DNA from: Halichondria panicea | Taxonomy: Eukaryota > Porifera > Demospongiae > Suberitida > Halichondriidae | DNA length: 64,000 bases | Direction of reading: 5' to 3' | Assembly (NCBI RefSeq): GCF_963675165.1 | Contig: NC_087384.1 | Span: forward strand, 5,945,182-6,009,181 | Shown here: one piece after another, positions 1 through 11,029 of the stretch | Position numbering within the stretch: the stretch's first letter is position 1 | How the letters are laid out: every line of letters starts with the position of its first letter | Made by a program: the position numbers and the translations under genes | Notes under the pieces: generated by a model | Database searches by the model: none | Told to the model about the DNA's origin: nothing | Seen by the model: only the letters and a program-made list of their open reading frames with translations

Positions 1-735
1 GTTAAGGTGACTCCAAGGTATTTAACTTCACTTGATGGGTTGATAGTCTGACCATTTAAGGAGATGGTGAGCCTTGGGCCGTTTTTGGATCGAGAAATTG
101 GGAGGTACTGAGTTTTCTGATGGTTAGGGGTGAGACCGTGTCTTAGTATCCAGTTTGTAACTTGGTGAAGGTCTCCCTGAAAATCCTCCAGCTCGGCGTT
201 TGTGTTGATCGGTTTAAAGAGTAAGATGTCGTCGGCATAAAGCATGAGGTGGCAGTCTCTCGAAAGTGAGAGTTTTGAAATGGAGTTCATGGAGATGTTG
301 AACATGAGGGGTCCAGAATGGACCCTTGAGGGACGCCTGAGGTCACAGGCATAGTGGATGATGATTTACCGTCAAGGACTACTTGTTGGGATCTCAAGGT
401 GAGATAGTCCCTGAACCAATTCAGTAGTGGTCCCTGGATTCCAAACGAGTGGAGTGCTTTGATGAGTTGGTTGTGCGGTACCGAGTCGAAAGCTTTCCTG
501 ACATCAAGAAATACCGCAGCAATTTGAGAGTGTTTTGCAAGCATGGAGTGCCAGGTGTTAGTGACTTTTAGGAGAGCTTCTTGAGTGGATGACCTGGGAC
601 GGAATCCAAACTGGATGTTTGAGAGCAAGCTGTGCTTGGTTATGAACTTGGAGACATGGACATGAATTAGTCTTTCTAAGATTTTCGAGGGAAGGGACAG
701 GAGAGATATAGGTCTGTAGTACATGTACATGTATA
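1..735 (-). mobile_element. Non-LTR retrotransposon reverse transcriptase fragment, frameshifted, cut by window edge
   Basis: Read on the minus strand this is the palm and fingers of a LINE-type reverse transcriptase. From about 730 downward it encodes an RPISLL segment, a FGFRP segment, an AFDSVPH segment (first catalytic Asp) and a SGVPQGS segment. In another frame, at about 238-215, it encodes the YADD catalytic box, followed by a thumb-like stretch near the window edge. The SGVPQGSIL and GPLMFN parts are in different frames (about 310-320), consistent with a one-base deletion, so the copy is dead. Nothing upstream of the RPISLL block is recognisable, which fits 5' truncation, usual for LINEs. 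The family is of CR1/Jockey/RTE style by motif wording; the clade cannot be fixed by eye. The 3' end lies beyond base 1. Confidence 0.85.
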
Positions 736-753
736 AAAGCAAGAGTTCACTAG

Positions 754-826
754 GAACTATTAATAGCTTATGTTATGTATAGCTTTGGCATCTCCACCGA
801 GGCATCAGCATCTGTGATGCTGTCAT
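754..826 (-). repeat. Dispersed repeat family R1, 5'-end fragment
   Basis: The reverse complement matches the start of the longer copy at 57734-58292 (core 'gatgcctcggtggagatgcc' followed by an 'aaagct...aacataa' tail) and the copy at 42297. It abuts the retrotransposon fragment. Confidence 0.6.
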
Positions 827-2575
827 ATAATTGATGTATAATTGCATAACATGCCTGCATTATACTATACATTTAACATAATATAGAACAATGTATAATG
901 TGCATAATGTCACATTTTATAAGGGATTAGTAATTGTCACTGTGTATAATAATTATGCGTAATGTCAAATGTTGTGAGGTAGTTGGTGTTAGAGTTATAG
1001 GGTTTGGCTTACAGGTCAGTCTAGAGAGTAAAATACCACAATAGATGAGTTGTTGTATATCAACATTGTAAGAAATCATGATGATATACCATTGTATATA
1101 TAGGTGAATCTACAAGGCCGATTAAAATAATCGGCCTGGAATCGAGGCTAAGGTAAATCGGAATAAGCTACAAACATTATTCAAAAATATTTCCCCAAAA
1201 GTTGTTGTTGCAAGCAAGAAAGAAAAGTATAGTGTTATATAATTATAGATTTATACACGTACATGTACGTACACATAAACTTCAGCTGTAGATTCTTAGT
1301 GGGAAATCATTTTAGGTGAAAATGGGGGTGATCGAAGCATTATTTTGCAAATCCACGAATTAAAATCCAAGAAAACATGACTAGAAGCCGTTTACATTGA
1401 TTCTTGAGCAGTTGCAGTGTGTACACACTTACAAACACAAACACAAACGCAATTATAATTATATGCGCATGCGCGTGCACACCAAGGCATTGCTGCTATA
1501 TACAATAACCAGAGACACAGAAACAAAGAATGGGGTAAGTGTAACTCCATACATACATCTTCCTGAAATTTATAGCTATATATATCCACATGCATTTTAT
1601 TTAGTCGTAGTAGTAATTAAACAGGGAAGTCTATCAGCAATATTGCTGGTCTTCCTTCATAAGTGTAACAAGTGTTATATTGAACTATATATAGCTGAGT
1701 CTTTGGCCCTTTTTGAGTTCCAGTATATTTCCCCCCACAAATGTGGAGAGCAGTGCAAGATTGGCTATTATTTAGCAGTTATACATGTGCACACTGGTAT
1801 TTGGAGTTCAGACAGTGGTTGCATGTAAGTAAGTATGACCGCATTACATGCAGTTAATGTATTTAACATGCATGTGTACAAACAATACATAAAATGTGAC
1901 ATTATAATTATATATTAGATATTGCCCAGTACATGCAATAACTATATAATTAATTAATTTTGTTGCCCAATGACGTCAAACTCTTCTGATTGGTCAAGTT
2001 ATTCCCTAATAATAGACATGTGTTTGACCATAGTAAATTATTAGTTTTGCGGCTTCCCACAACTAGTGCAAAAGAAAAATGGACCAATTAAGTTATTGGG
2101 TGGTATAATTATAGATAAGTCAAAAGCAGATTTCATCCACTGCATTTTCACACCAAGTGCAAAATGCCATATATTGCAGTTCAGTATATGGTTGCTAGTG
2201 ATGCAACATGCCATACACAGAGCACTATAGATTGCTTTGATCTGCCCATTCACTGGGTAACAAGCACATGAAGTGTATGCAAGAATATAGGATTGAGTAT
2301 ATCATCTCTCATTTATACTAGCTATAGCTATAGCTCGATCCACAGCAAAAACACATATGTTATATGAGATGCACATTTATGTTACTGTATAACAGAATGT
2401 GTTTTTACTGTAAGATTAAAAGTGTTGTCACATAATTATAGAAAGCACCTTTATCTCTTTGCATATATATAAACACTACCACCATTTATATCCCGTTGCT
2501 ACGTTGTTGCCAAGTGCAATATGCAGCATAATGCACTGCTGAAAGTCATAATGCACTGACCGCAAAGTGCATGCA
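827..2575. other. Intergenic, AT-rich, no gene recognised
   Basis: Many short 'aattat' and 'acatgtac' strings. The only structured parts I see are a half palindrome at about 1115-1150, ending in the sequence also found at the 6819-6912 hairpin, and an R1 fragment at about 1330-1490. The open frames of about 140 codons here lack any recognisable motif and overlap repeat sequence. Confidence 0.5.
1330..1490 (+). repeat. Dispersed repeat family R1, 3'-half fragment
   Basis: Bases about 1335-1430 match 58097-58205 (shared core 'attattttgcaaatccacga', then an 'aaaatccaag' stretch, a 'catgactagaagcc' stretch and a CA-rich tail). The following segment, 'gcgcatgcgcgtgcacaccaa' in style, corresponds to the end of the 57734 copy. 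Confidence 0.55.
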
Positions 2576-2680
2576 TATTAATTTAATTTTAATTTAATTG
2601 TCTGTTTAATTGCCAGAGGGGCGTTGTTATTTCTCATGCGTATTAATTTAATTTTAATTTAATTGTCTGTCTAATTGCCA
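2576..2680 (+). repeat. Direct duplication of a 40-bp AT-rich segment
   Basis: 2576-2615 and 2641-2680 are nearly identical (one visible mismatch), separated by 25 bp. Each ends in 'aattgcca'. No function is evident. Confidence 0.7.
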
Positions 2681-3232
2681 AAGTATGTCCAGCCATGCAG
2701 GAATGAATGTTCAGCACTGCTGGAGTTTCTTCTTGCAACCATGCAGGTTTAAAATTGTCCAAGATTCATTTTATTTGTGGAAGATTCTGTGTTCCTAGAC
2801 CTAGTCCTCGACCTCGTGATGCATGTCAATATTCTGCTTCACCGTAGCACTAGAAGTGGCTCTTTTTGCTGGGGACATGAGCTGTTTTGCAGCAGTGTAG
2901 AAGCGAGCTTTCTTGGCTTGGTTATGAGGCCGAGCGTAGACCAGCAGCTAATACATGTATTCACTGAGTAGTGGGGTGGGGCTGTTTCTTTGCAGCAGTA
3001 AGTGGGGCGGGGCTATTTTGCATCACCAGAAGTGGGGTGGGGCTGTTTTGCAGATTTCAGTTGAAACTCCAACAATTTTGTGTCAAGCCATTCGTCGGTC
3101 ATGCCAATCTTATACGCTGCAGATACTGGCGTCTAGAAGAGAGAAGAGATGGAGCTGTGTCTAGAGTTGTCTCTGTCTTTTTTTGTGCTGTTTATAAGGA
3201 CAGTGTTATGTTGCTATGCCCTCGGGATATAA

Positions 3233-3332
3233 ACTAGTTATAACACATGCACTCGGGCTGCATGGCATATATTACACTCAGCTGGCGCCCTCGTGCTTCA
3301 GTGCAATATATTCCATACGTGTTATAACTATA
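3233..3332. repeat. Imperfect inverted repeat
   Basis: 'agttataacac' near 3235 and its complement near 3320-3331 bracket about 75 bp that also contains shorter complementary blocks ('ggcatatatt' against 'aatatattcc'). It looks like an old foldback element. Confidence 0.4.
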
Positions 3333-3898
3333 ACATACAACCTAACAATAACTGGTACGTTCTTTTGTATGAACTATACAGTATACCCATTTTAATATTT
3401 ACGGCTCAGGATAGTGATAGTGATAGTGATGTTGAATGTATTGCGGTAGAATCATCAAAATATATATACCACCATACAAAATAACCCGCTATAATTGTAC
3501 AGTATAATAATAATTATAGTCAGGCCCTCCATTATTCAAAACCTCGATGATCCAGCTTGATCATTTTCTTTGTAATTCAGAAAATGGGCGCGTCCCTTAA
3601 ATGAGCATGCACATTGCAGCCATTACCATGGAGACAGACCTGCTTATCTTCTGCGCCTGATGCACAGACAACCATCAGAGGAGGTATACGACATGCAGGA
3701 GCAATTATATATAGGCTTGATTGATTACACTCTGTTCACATGTATAGGCATATAGGTTTATTAATGTGCTGAGTCAGCTAATCAAGTCGAAAATTGATCG
3801 TACATCTTCTGGACAACCATGCATGCATGCAGTACTACATGCATGCTGCTTTATCAATTAAATGGGTGGAGATCAATTAAGGCGTGATTTATGGACAC

Positions 3899-4020
3899 AA
3901 TAAGTTTCCTGGGGTTTTGGGAATTATGAAGAGATACAAGGATGGTCCCAGGCCACTATGTATATAGACTTCATTGTAAAACATCACGTGAATCATTTCC
4001 ATTTCCAATCCCTCTTTTAC
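3899..4020. repeat. Dispersed repeat shared with 55338-55452
   Basis: About 115 bp align in the same orientation with 55338-55452. Both contain 'gaagagatacaaggatgg' and, further on, 'gtgaatcatttcc'. Both copies lie upstream of a small possible coding exon (4208 and about 55700), so the unit may be a shared promoter-proximal segment or simply a repeat. Confidence 0.65.
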
Positions 4021-4207
4021 TCTATCTATGCTGGAAGGGTGGTTTGTACAAATCCAACGAACTGACCTGGATCCATCCCTGCTAGATCTAGCTTGTTTCA
4101 CTTTGCATATTGTTTTCTGCAATGAAGGAAAGATTATTATTTCCTCAACCTCCTCACCCCCATGCAGAAATGCACCATGGAAAGTCGAGATTATTCAGAT
4201 AAAGGAG

Positions 4208-4366
4208 ATGGGGCAATATCACAAGGAGGGCCTTCAGGCGGTAGAGGTCGGCCTACAATATGTGGGTTACGGACTGTTGATTGTTGGAATCGGCGTTGGC
4301 TTCGGCCTCGTCAGTGTGGCGTTAGGTCTTACTTTGGGTTTAAGATCCAAAAATAGCAATACAAAG
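4208..4366 (+). CDS. Possible small membrane-protein exon (hypothetical)
   Basis: An ATG at 4208 opens a 53-codon frame. It has a short polar head followed by a long glycine-rich hydrophobic stretch with GxxxG-like spacing (residues about 16-46), then a basic RSK end that runs into a plausible splice donor (aaag|gtaaat). The frame is also open upstream to 4028. I do not recognise a family. The hydrophobic helix with a basic flank is what would be expected of a single-pass or hairpin membrane segment. No downstream exon could be placed with confidence; a frame at about 5143-5262 is a weak candidate. It could be chance coding. Confidence 0.3.
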
Positions 4367-6818
4367 GTAAATGTATATAATTATATGTGTTCGTCAAGAC
4401 TGCGATAGGAATGTGTACCCCCTCCGCAGTGTCAATGTGTATACTAAAAACAAACATTCGGCTTTACCTCGTGCATGCAATTATAGAGGCCTTACTATTG
4501 CTTGTCAGACATTTGCACGAATCCGCACTATGAGTTCAGTGTACTGGGCCTGCATGTTTTACCACAATGCATTGCACTTGTAGCATGCTCATGTTAGACC
4601 TCCTCTGATTGCTTGTTGCTCATGCTATTTATCCCATACCGTAGAAACTGGATTATTAGCGCTTACTCGATTATATATATAAGGCCATGCAAAGTCAATT
4701 TGTAGTTTCTCAGGCTATTATATTCCTAAAATAGCAAGCGGATTGAGGCAAATAATAAAATTTATGATATTCATAGTTGAAAACACAATAAGCAGAAGTG
4801 CATAATTTTATACTACAAAAAACCATTTTATTGTTATAATAACTAGCTTGCATTGTCTATAGCTGCCAGGAATCTAGTAGGCAGTTTTTGCCCTGCAGAA
4901 TAGAGGAGATCGCTGGCGTGCTAGCATCATATTCAAAGTATTGTGAGAGAAAGTTTCTACTATAGCTCTGATGCCAGAGAATGATGCTGCAAGCAAAGGT
5001 CAAGTGTCATTCCAGTATTCCAGTAGTCCATTCCACTGATTCAAGACACCCTATGCAAAAAATAAAACATGAATATTGATCATCATAATAATTATATATA
5101 CATGTATAAAGATTTTGTTGATTTTGCACACATTACTGTACACAGACTTGAGCGTTGACGAAGAAGATCTTAACGAGTCAGTGTACATTTTAGCCAAACA
5201 TTTTTCGTATATTAGTAACCCAGCAATTGTTGTTGGGGTGAGCGAAGCGAGTTCCTATACCTAGTCATCAATGTTGAAATTTTGTCTGTCTGTCTGGCCT
5301 TGACCTTATTTTTTACTCAAACTTTTTACCCATGTTACTATTTTATCCATAATTTTGCTTTTTATCACACTGCTTCTCAGTTATGAAGAGCCATGCAGCG
5401 TTACTCATGACAGAAAGTGTGTAAACAGCCTCATTCCTAGACCGATTTTTATTCAACTTCGGAAACTGGGAATTGAGGCTAGTTTAGAGGAGGTATAGGA
5501 CAGGTCTATTTAGGTTGCTAATGAGGGTATATATTTATCGTACAAGGGTCTTAATTGCACATGATATCAGTGTTTACTCACGTGGCAGTGCGACAAGCGA
5601 TTATACAAGCACGTTAGAAGTGAACAGTCTCCAACAGAGCTAGCTAGAGATTGGCTTTGATTGAGTCTACAATATGTCTCAGAAGAGAGATTATGGGTCT
5701 CCAACGGGCCAAACACAACAGCAGCCTCGGAAGAAACCGTCTAGTCACACTTGTACCCCTCTAAACAGACTTTGAGCAAACGACTATAGTGTTTGACCCC
5801 ACCGCATGTTTAGTGCTGACTCTAGCTAGCTGTTAGAGACTGACTTGCTTGTAATCACTATAGCTAATAGCATAGATATTCGAGAAGAGGGATGGGAACC
5901 GCAATCAGATGTGCCCATGTATATACCAGGAAAATATCAATCCATATTACGCCTCAGCAAAGCCCAGGAAATCCGTGGGAAGTCCTTACTAAACCCTCTA
6001 TACACCGCTGATTCTAGTGCATATATTTGTATTCTAACTGGATCACTTGTGTGATGAATGTTACAAGAATATAACGGGACATGTATCTATACCTGTGAAA
6101 ATATATAATCTTAAGGTAATTGGCCTGGAATTGTGGCTACTGTAAGAATAGAATATACAGTAACCACATCTCAGAGAAGTGGAGGCATACAACGGCCGAC
6201 TTTATATGCACCAGCGGGGTCACAAGCCACTATTAAGAGCTTACAGCGCCACATTGAAGAGACTGAAACACGTGAAGTTGAACACAAACGATTGAAGCAA
6301 AATTTTAAATAGTTAGAGAAAGCATGGATTGAGCACTTCCTCTCTCTGCTGCGTAGCCTATTGAAAAAGTGCAGTATATCATTTACCCAGTATCCATTTT
6401 GAAGAAGACTTGAGATAAGAACCTGGCTCTCTTCATGGGAGCTAGCCTGACCCCTCCCAACCTGGCCATATAGTAGTCACAAGGTATACGTACTCTCTGC
6501 TGTGCACCTTATAATATTCCTTTTTTATTATAGCAACACATTTTTGCAATGCAAAAAATTAGCGGTATGCTAATCTGCAACCCGAGAACCAGAAAAATAC
6601 ACGAACATGAACAGTAACACTACATGGTTCTTAAACTCTGGTTCGGCTTAAATTTTGAGATGGAGGATATATCAAAACAGAGAATTCCATTCAGATATTG
6701 TTCTTGGTAGAAAAGTTTTTTCGTGCGAAGGGGAATGATAGCTGGACACTAGCTGTTAGGGTGCCGGTGTTCCTTCTTCATTTCTTCTCAGCTCAAGTGC
6801 TGCTGCATGGGTACTCAC
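4367..6818. other. Intergenic, no gene supported
   Basis: Only short frames without recognisable motifs. The segment near 6119-6140 again shows the 'ggcctggaattgtggct' type sequence seen at the ends of the 6819-6912 hairpin, so it contains at least one decayed relative of that repeat. Confidence 0.4.
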
Positions 6819-6912
6819 TAGCCTCGATCCCAGGCCGAGTTTTCGCTTTTATAACGGATAGTTGTTCGCCTAACCGTTATAAAAGCGAAAACTCGGCCTG
6901 GGATCGAGGCTA
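6819..6912. mobile_element. 94-bp hairpin MITE with 10-bp flanking duplication
   Basis: Two perfectly complementary 39-bp arms (6819-6857 and 6874-6912) starting with 'tagcctcgatcccagg' surround a 16-base loop. The same 10 bases, 'gggtactcac', flank it on both sides (6809-6818 and 6913-6922), as expected of a target site duplication. A 9-10-bp duplication suggests mobilisation by a Mutator-like transposase (inference). Confidence 0.8.
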
Positions 6913-6984
6913 GGGTACTCACCTGTTTTCATGACAATGTTACACAACAAAGTTAGACAAATCAGCCGTCTTCTACTCATTATT

Positions 6985-8250
6985 ATGACATGCAGTGCTT
7001 CGAAAAAGTAAGGCTCATGCACTGTGGGCAAGTGCAATATTTTCTAGACTTTGTGCATGGCACAGTCCATATGCACCCCACCTTTACCACTAATCACTAT
7101 GCATCCACGGTTTCTGTAAAATGGAATCGCTGTATAAGAAGACTCATGTGTGGTGCGAGCCAACCTTCCATAGATCGTAACCTGAATCTGGCCAACCAGA
7201 TTACCCAAGCCATGGGCTACCTCCATGCCAGGGGGATAGTGGCCAAGGACCTCACTATATATACCAAGAACATATTTGTACAAGGGAAAGGTGGTCATCA
7301 CTGACACAGGACTCTCCAACGTCACAGACAACTACTGGCTACAGTAAGTTGAGAGTAACAGACATGTAGCTTAAATTAGTCCACACACATTTACGTCCAT
7401 CACACCATCAATTGATTCCTATGTTGAAGTGGGTACAGTATTTAGAATGTGTATTGCAACACATGTATTTTGTATATTGCTGTCTTCAATTATTGTCAAC
7501 TCACTCATCCCCCCCCCCCTTCCAGATAACCCGAGGCCCAGTGCAAGCTTGATTGCACTGTTGTTGCTGCATGGCGTTTTTGAAGCAATACTAACGAGTA
7601 ATGCCCTCAGGCCTGCATGTAGATCGATTGCATGGTCTACATAATTATTCTGTGATGAACTAGCTCGGCTTGTACAGCAGTTCATTGTACATTTTGCCAT
7701 AAGTTCGCAAAACTTTATCAAAATTAACAATTTTCTTCTTTTCTATAGGACTGTGTTGTACGAATCGAACTGCTTGTTCGAAGGTTTCCATTTTCCACTG
7801 ATATCTAAGCTTATGGCTTCCCACTGGACCCCACGTCAGTAGTGTTCTAAGAGGGCAGTGGGAACAGACCCGACATCCAGGCCAGGGACATTCCTAGGAG
7901 AATCAAAGGTGTGTGTGAGAGTAGCATAAATGTATCAGTAAAAGCGTCGATCTTTACCTAACACAAATGTGTGTTAGGTAAAGATAGACGCTTTCACTGA
8001 TATGAATTGTGGTTAGTGAGGTAATGATCAATGTTGTGCAGTACTCATAGTTGACACTCTGTTTTTTGTTATTACAGGATCTGCTGCTGGATTGCATGCA
8101 TCCTGATCCGAAGATGAGGTTCCCATTCACGACCATCAGTGATGCATTGATCAAGCTCTCTCGCAGGAAGACACCCATCTCCCAGAGCCCCTCCTTTCCC
8201 ACTAATCTCTCACATTCTTCAGAAACTGTCAATTTTTTGAAGGACCATAC
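6985..8250 (+). pseudogene. Decayed protein kinase (KSR-like) gene remnant
   Basis: At 7185-7330 the plus strand encodes a kinase catalytic-loop region: MGYLHARGIV, then VAKDL where a typical kinase has HRDL and KSR has HKDL, then an N-I-F segment. After a one-base shift comes VVITDTG where DFG is expected. The order and wording (GMGYLHAKGIV..., KVVITDFG) resemble kinase suppressor of Ras more than other kinases. A later segment at 8078-8200 resembles the kinase C-lobe end (a DCMHPDP...RFPF block and an ALIKLSRRK block), and 7749-7800 could be an intermediate exon. The frameshift, the lost DFG, the missing HRD His and no recognisable N-lobe argue for a pseudogene. A 70-bp hairpin (7933-8002) sits inside it. 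Confidence 0.55.
7933..8002. repeat. 70-bp near-perfect hairpin
   Basis: Arms 7933-7965 and 7970-8002 are complementary with one or two mismatches around a central 'aatg' type loop. Probably a foldback MITE inside the decayed kinase locus. Confidence 0.7.
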
Positions 8251-8672
8251 CTTTTTTCTTCATCACTCAAACCACTGCATTACCTTTGTCACATCATGCA
8301 TGCAGAAACTTACTTTTCTCAGAGTGTCTAGATGTTTTAAAATGCACTTTGTTTACAAGTTGATATCTGTTTTGTTTTTTTTGTAAAGTGTGGATGTGTG
8401 TATTCTGAAAAAGTGTTTTTAACAAATCTGAAAACGCAACACAGCTATTACCTATCGGCTGGTCACCATGTAATCTAGATCGTGCTCAATACAGATAACA
8501 GAAGCTGTTTCTAGAACAGTATACTAGCTTTAGTTGCTGCATGTGTGGATTATTAAATTAGATAATTACGGTGCAGTAGCACAATAAATTATTATTATAG
8601 TACAGAGTTCAAATACATACACAGTGGCGAGGTACTAGGTACGTACAGCTTGTACAGAGGTACTAGGTACGT
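8251..8672. other. Intergenic upstream of BAP1, with a short tandem repeat
   Basis: Nothing coding is seen. Just before the BAP1 start codon, 'gaggtactaggtacgta' occurs twice (about 8628-8644 and 8655-8671). This could lie in the 5'UTR. Confidence 0.5.
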
Positions 8673-10598
8673 ATGTCTTGTGCACCTAACCATTTGTCTG
8701 GAAACGGTGGTGTTGAGGAATGGCTGGAGCTTGAGAGCGATCCTGGAGTGTTCTCTCTGCTTGTAGAAGACTATGGTGTGCGTGGTGTCAAAGTTGAGGA
8801 GATCTACGATCTTTCACAGAAGTTCGACTCCCAAGTTTTGGGATTTGTGTTTCTCTTTCGCTATGAGCTGACTGATAGACGAGCAAGAAAGAAGGCTCGA
8901 GATCTGTCCGATATTGCAAGCTACGTAGTGGATGATAATATTGTCAACGACATGTTTTATGCCCACCAGATTATCACTAATTCTTGCGCAACACACGCCC
9001 TCCTGAGTGTACTTCTCAATTGCCGAGATCTCAATATTGGCCCAAACCTAACACGCCTCAAGGAATTCACAAAGGGTACGTACCTCAATACATAGCACGA
9101 TAACTTACACGCTACACATCACTCTTATACACTGATTACATGTGTTTTAATTGGAAAATTTGGCGAGTGTTTTTAATCCCAAGATCACACAACATCATTG
9201 CTGTAGTAGCCACGCCTGAGACGCCAAATTAAAAGTTGGTTCAAATGGCTCATTCGATACAATATCCGCCAAATGTTATACAGTAGTTTATACCACCCTG
9301 TACCAACTTGTGCAATTTTATTCTTATACCTTTACTATCTACGTCCACATATATACATGATTGTATAGTTGACATCTTGAATATTATTTTCTTTCTTTTC
9401 AGGCTTGGATCCAGAGAGCAAAGGATTTGCGATTGCCAATATGATGGAACTTGCCCACATCCACAACAAGCATGCCCGCCCCCCTCGCACAATGGTGCCC
9501 CCCGTCGGGGGTCGAAAATCATCGATTGTCTCGTCAGCGTACGCTCTTCTCCCCGATACTTACCACTATGTGAGCTTTGTTCCGATTAATGGTCGGCTGT
9601 TTGAACTAGATGGACTGAAAGAGTTTCCGATTGATCATGGCCCTTGGGGGGAGCTAGAGAAATGGACCGATCTCTTTCAACGTACATTGACACAGCGGTT
9701 GGTGGAATCTCAAGATTGTCTCTTCAATCTGCTTGCACTTGTTCCGGATCCTGTTCCCCAGATCTCCGAACATTTGAAGAGGCTTCATAACGAGCAAACA
9801 GAGCTACTGAAGAATGCAGTGGAATTAGCTCGGGAGGTCATCAGTGAACGAGGGGAAAAAGTGCCAGTAGAGGAAAAACCTTTATTGTGTGAAAATGATT
9901 TGAAGCAAGAAATACCAAGTATGAGTGCTGATATATCAAACACTACTGATGAAGAGAGGTCAAAGACTGTTATCAAGCAAGAAGCTGATGACGATAATGG
10001 AATTGCTGATGTGAAGAAAGAGGACTCTCCCAATACTACTCCAGAGAAATTATCATCCGATAATACCCCAAAAAATGATGACGCTAATTCCGATCAAGAT
10101 ACCAAATCAGAGACAATAATGAACACTCACGAAGAACCCATGATGGATTGTACTGAGCCCTCCCAATCAAGTCAAGTAGCTGCCTTCCTTGGTGACGTCT
10201 CTAAAGATCTACCAGCTGATGCAAGCGAGTTAGACGCTGTTGCTAACACTCCATTGGATTGTGATGGTTTACCCCTGAACGAGAGACTCCATATTGCCGT
10301 GGCAAAGGTGGTGATGAATTACAAGGAAGCGGAAGGATATAAAATGAAACTAAAAGATGAAATTGAGACAAAACAGAGATTCCGTGTTGAGCACTCGAGG
10401 AGAATTCATGATTACGATGCGTTTGTGTTCGATTTTGTTAAGTGCATGGCCCAAAACAAGCAGCTTCCGGAGAGGCTATTGAGGCGTCCTATTATTGCCC
10501 CACCCCCCAAGGGAAACGTTGGTGGGAGGCGGAAGAGAAAAAGAGGAGCAGGTAGACCCAGGACTACATTATTACTGAACGGAGATGAAGTTAGTTAG
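8673..10598 (+). CDS. BAP1: Ubiquitin C-terminal hydrolase BAP1 homologue
   Basis: A UCH-family deubiquitinase; family members remove ubiquitin from histone H2A in the PR-DUB complex in the nucleus. Two exons: 8673-9075 and 9403-10598, donor G|GTACGT, 532 residues. The N-terminal UCH domain carries Gln99, catalytic Cys105 in [15 protein letters not shown], His189 in [18 protein letters not shown] and Asp204. The wording around Cys and His is that of BAP1 rather than UCHL5. A long acidic, Ser/Thr-rich linker follows (about 300-425), then a ULD-like helical region (about 428-490: [10 protein letters not shown]...YDAFVFDF) and a basic tail [12 protein letters not shown] that fits BAP1's C-terminal nuclear-localisation and DNA-contact segment. 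It is shorter than human BAP1 (729 aa), mostly in the linker. The next gene is the globin, same strand, 430 bp on. Confidence 0.93.
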
Positions 10599-11029
10599 TT
10601 AGAAAAGAAATTGATTTTGTGGTCTTGTTTTGCAGTTTGCAAGAATGTGTGCTAATTACATTGATTGATTATAACTGTATGGCTTCATTGCATGGAAGTG
10701 AGAGGTACGATATCACCTCATGCGATAGTATTCTAGCTCAGTAGTAAACTAACTCTAACCGCTGCTAGCTGCATTGTCTCTGCTCCCTGGGGTGCATGTG
10801 TGTAGTGGTGCCTGAACTAACTTGATTGTCTAAAGAGATCACCTCAACTTTGCTGTAAGCACACCAGTAAATAGCTATAGCTAGATTTAGCCCACTAGCT
10901 GCTTGTAGCTGTAAATCCTATTTCTAAATACTTATGGCTTAGACTTAATTGAAAAGCCTTAGTCCCCTATTAAGACCATACACAGTAAAGGCTTTCATCC
11001 ACTGGTTTGCATGCAGGCAAGGTGTAACC
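10599..11029. other. BAP1 3' region and globin upstream region
   Basis: No coding sequence recognised. It holds the BAP1 3'UTR and presumably the globin promoter. Confidence 0.5.

Noticed and set aside
1397-1828. 143-codon plus-strand frame
   Set aside because: Starts within repeat R1; composition is Tyr/His/Ile-rich as in translated AT-rich DNA.
3889-4122. 77-codon minus-strand frame
   Set aside because: Overlaps a dispersed repeat also present at 55338 and has no recognisable motif.
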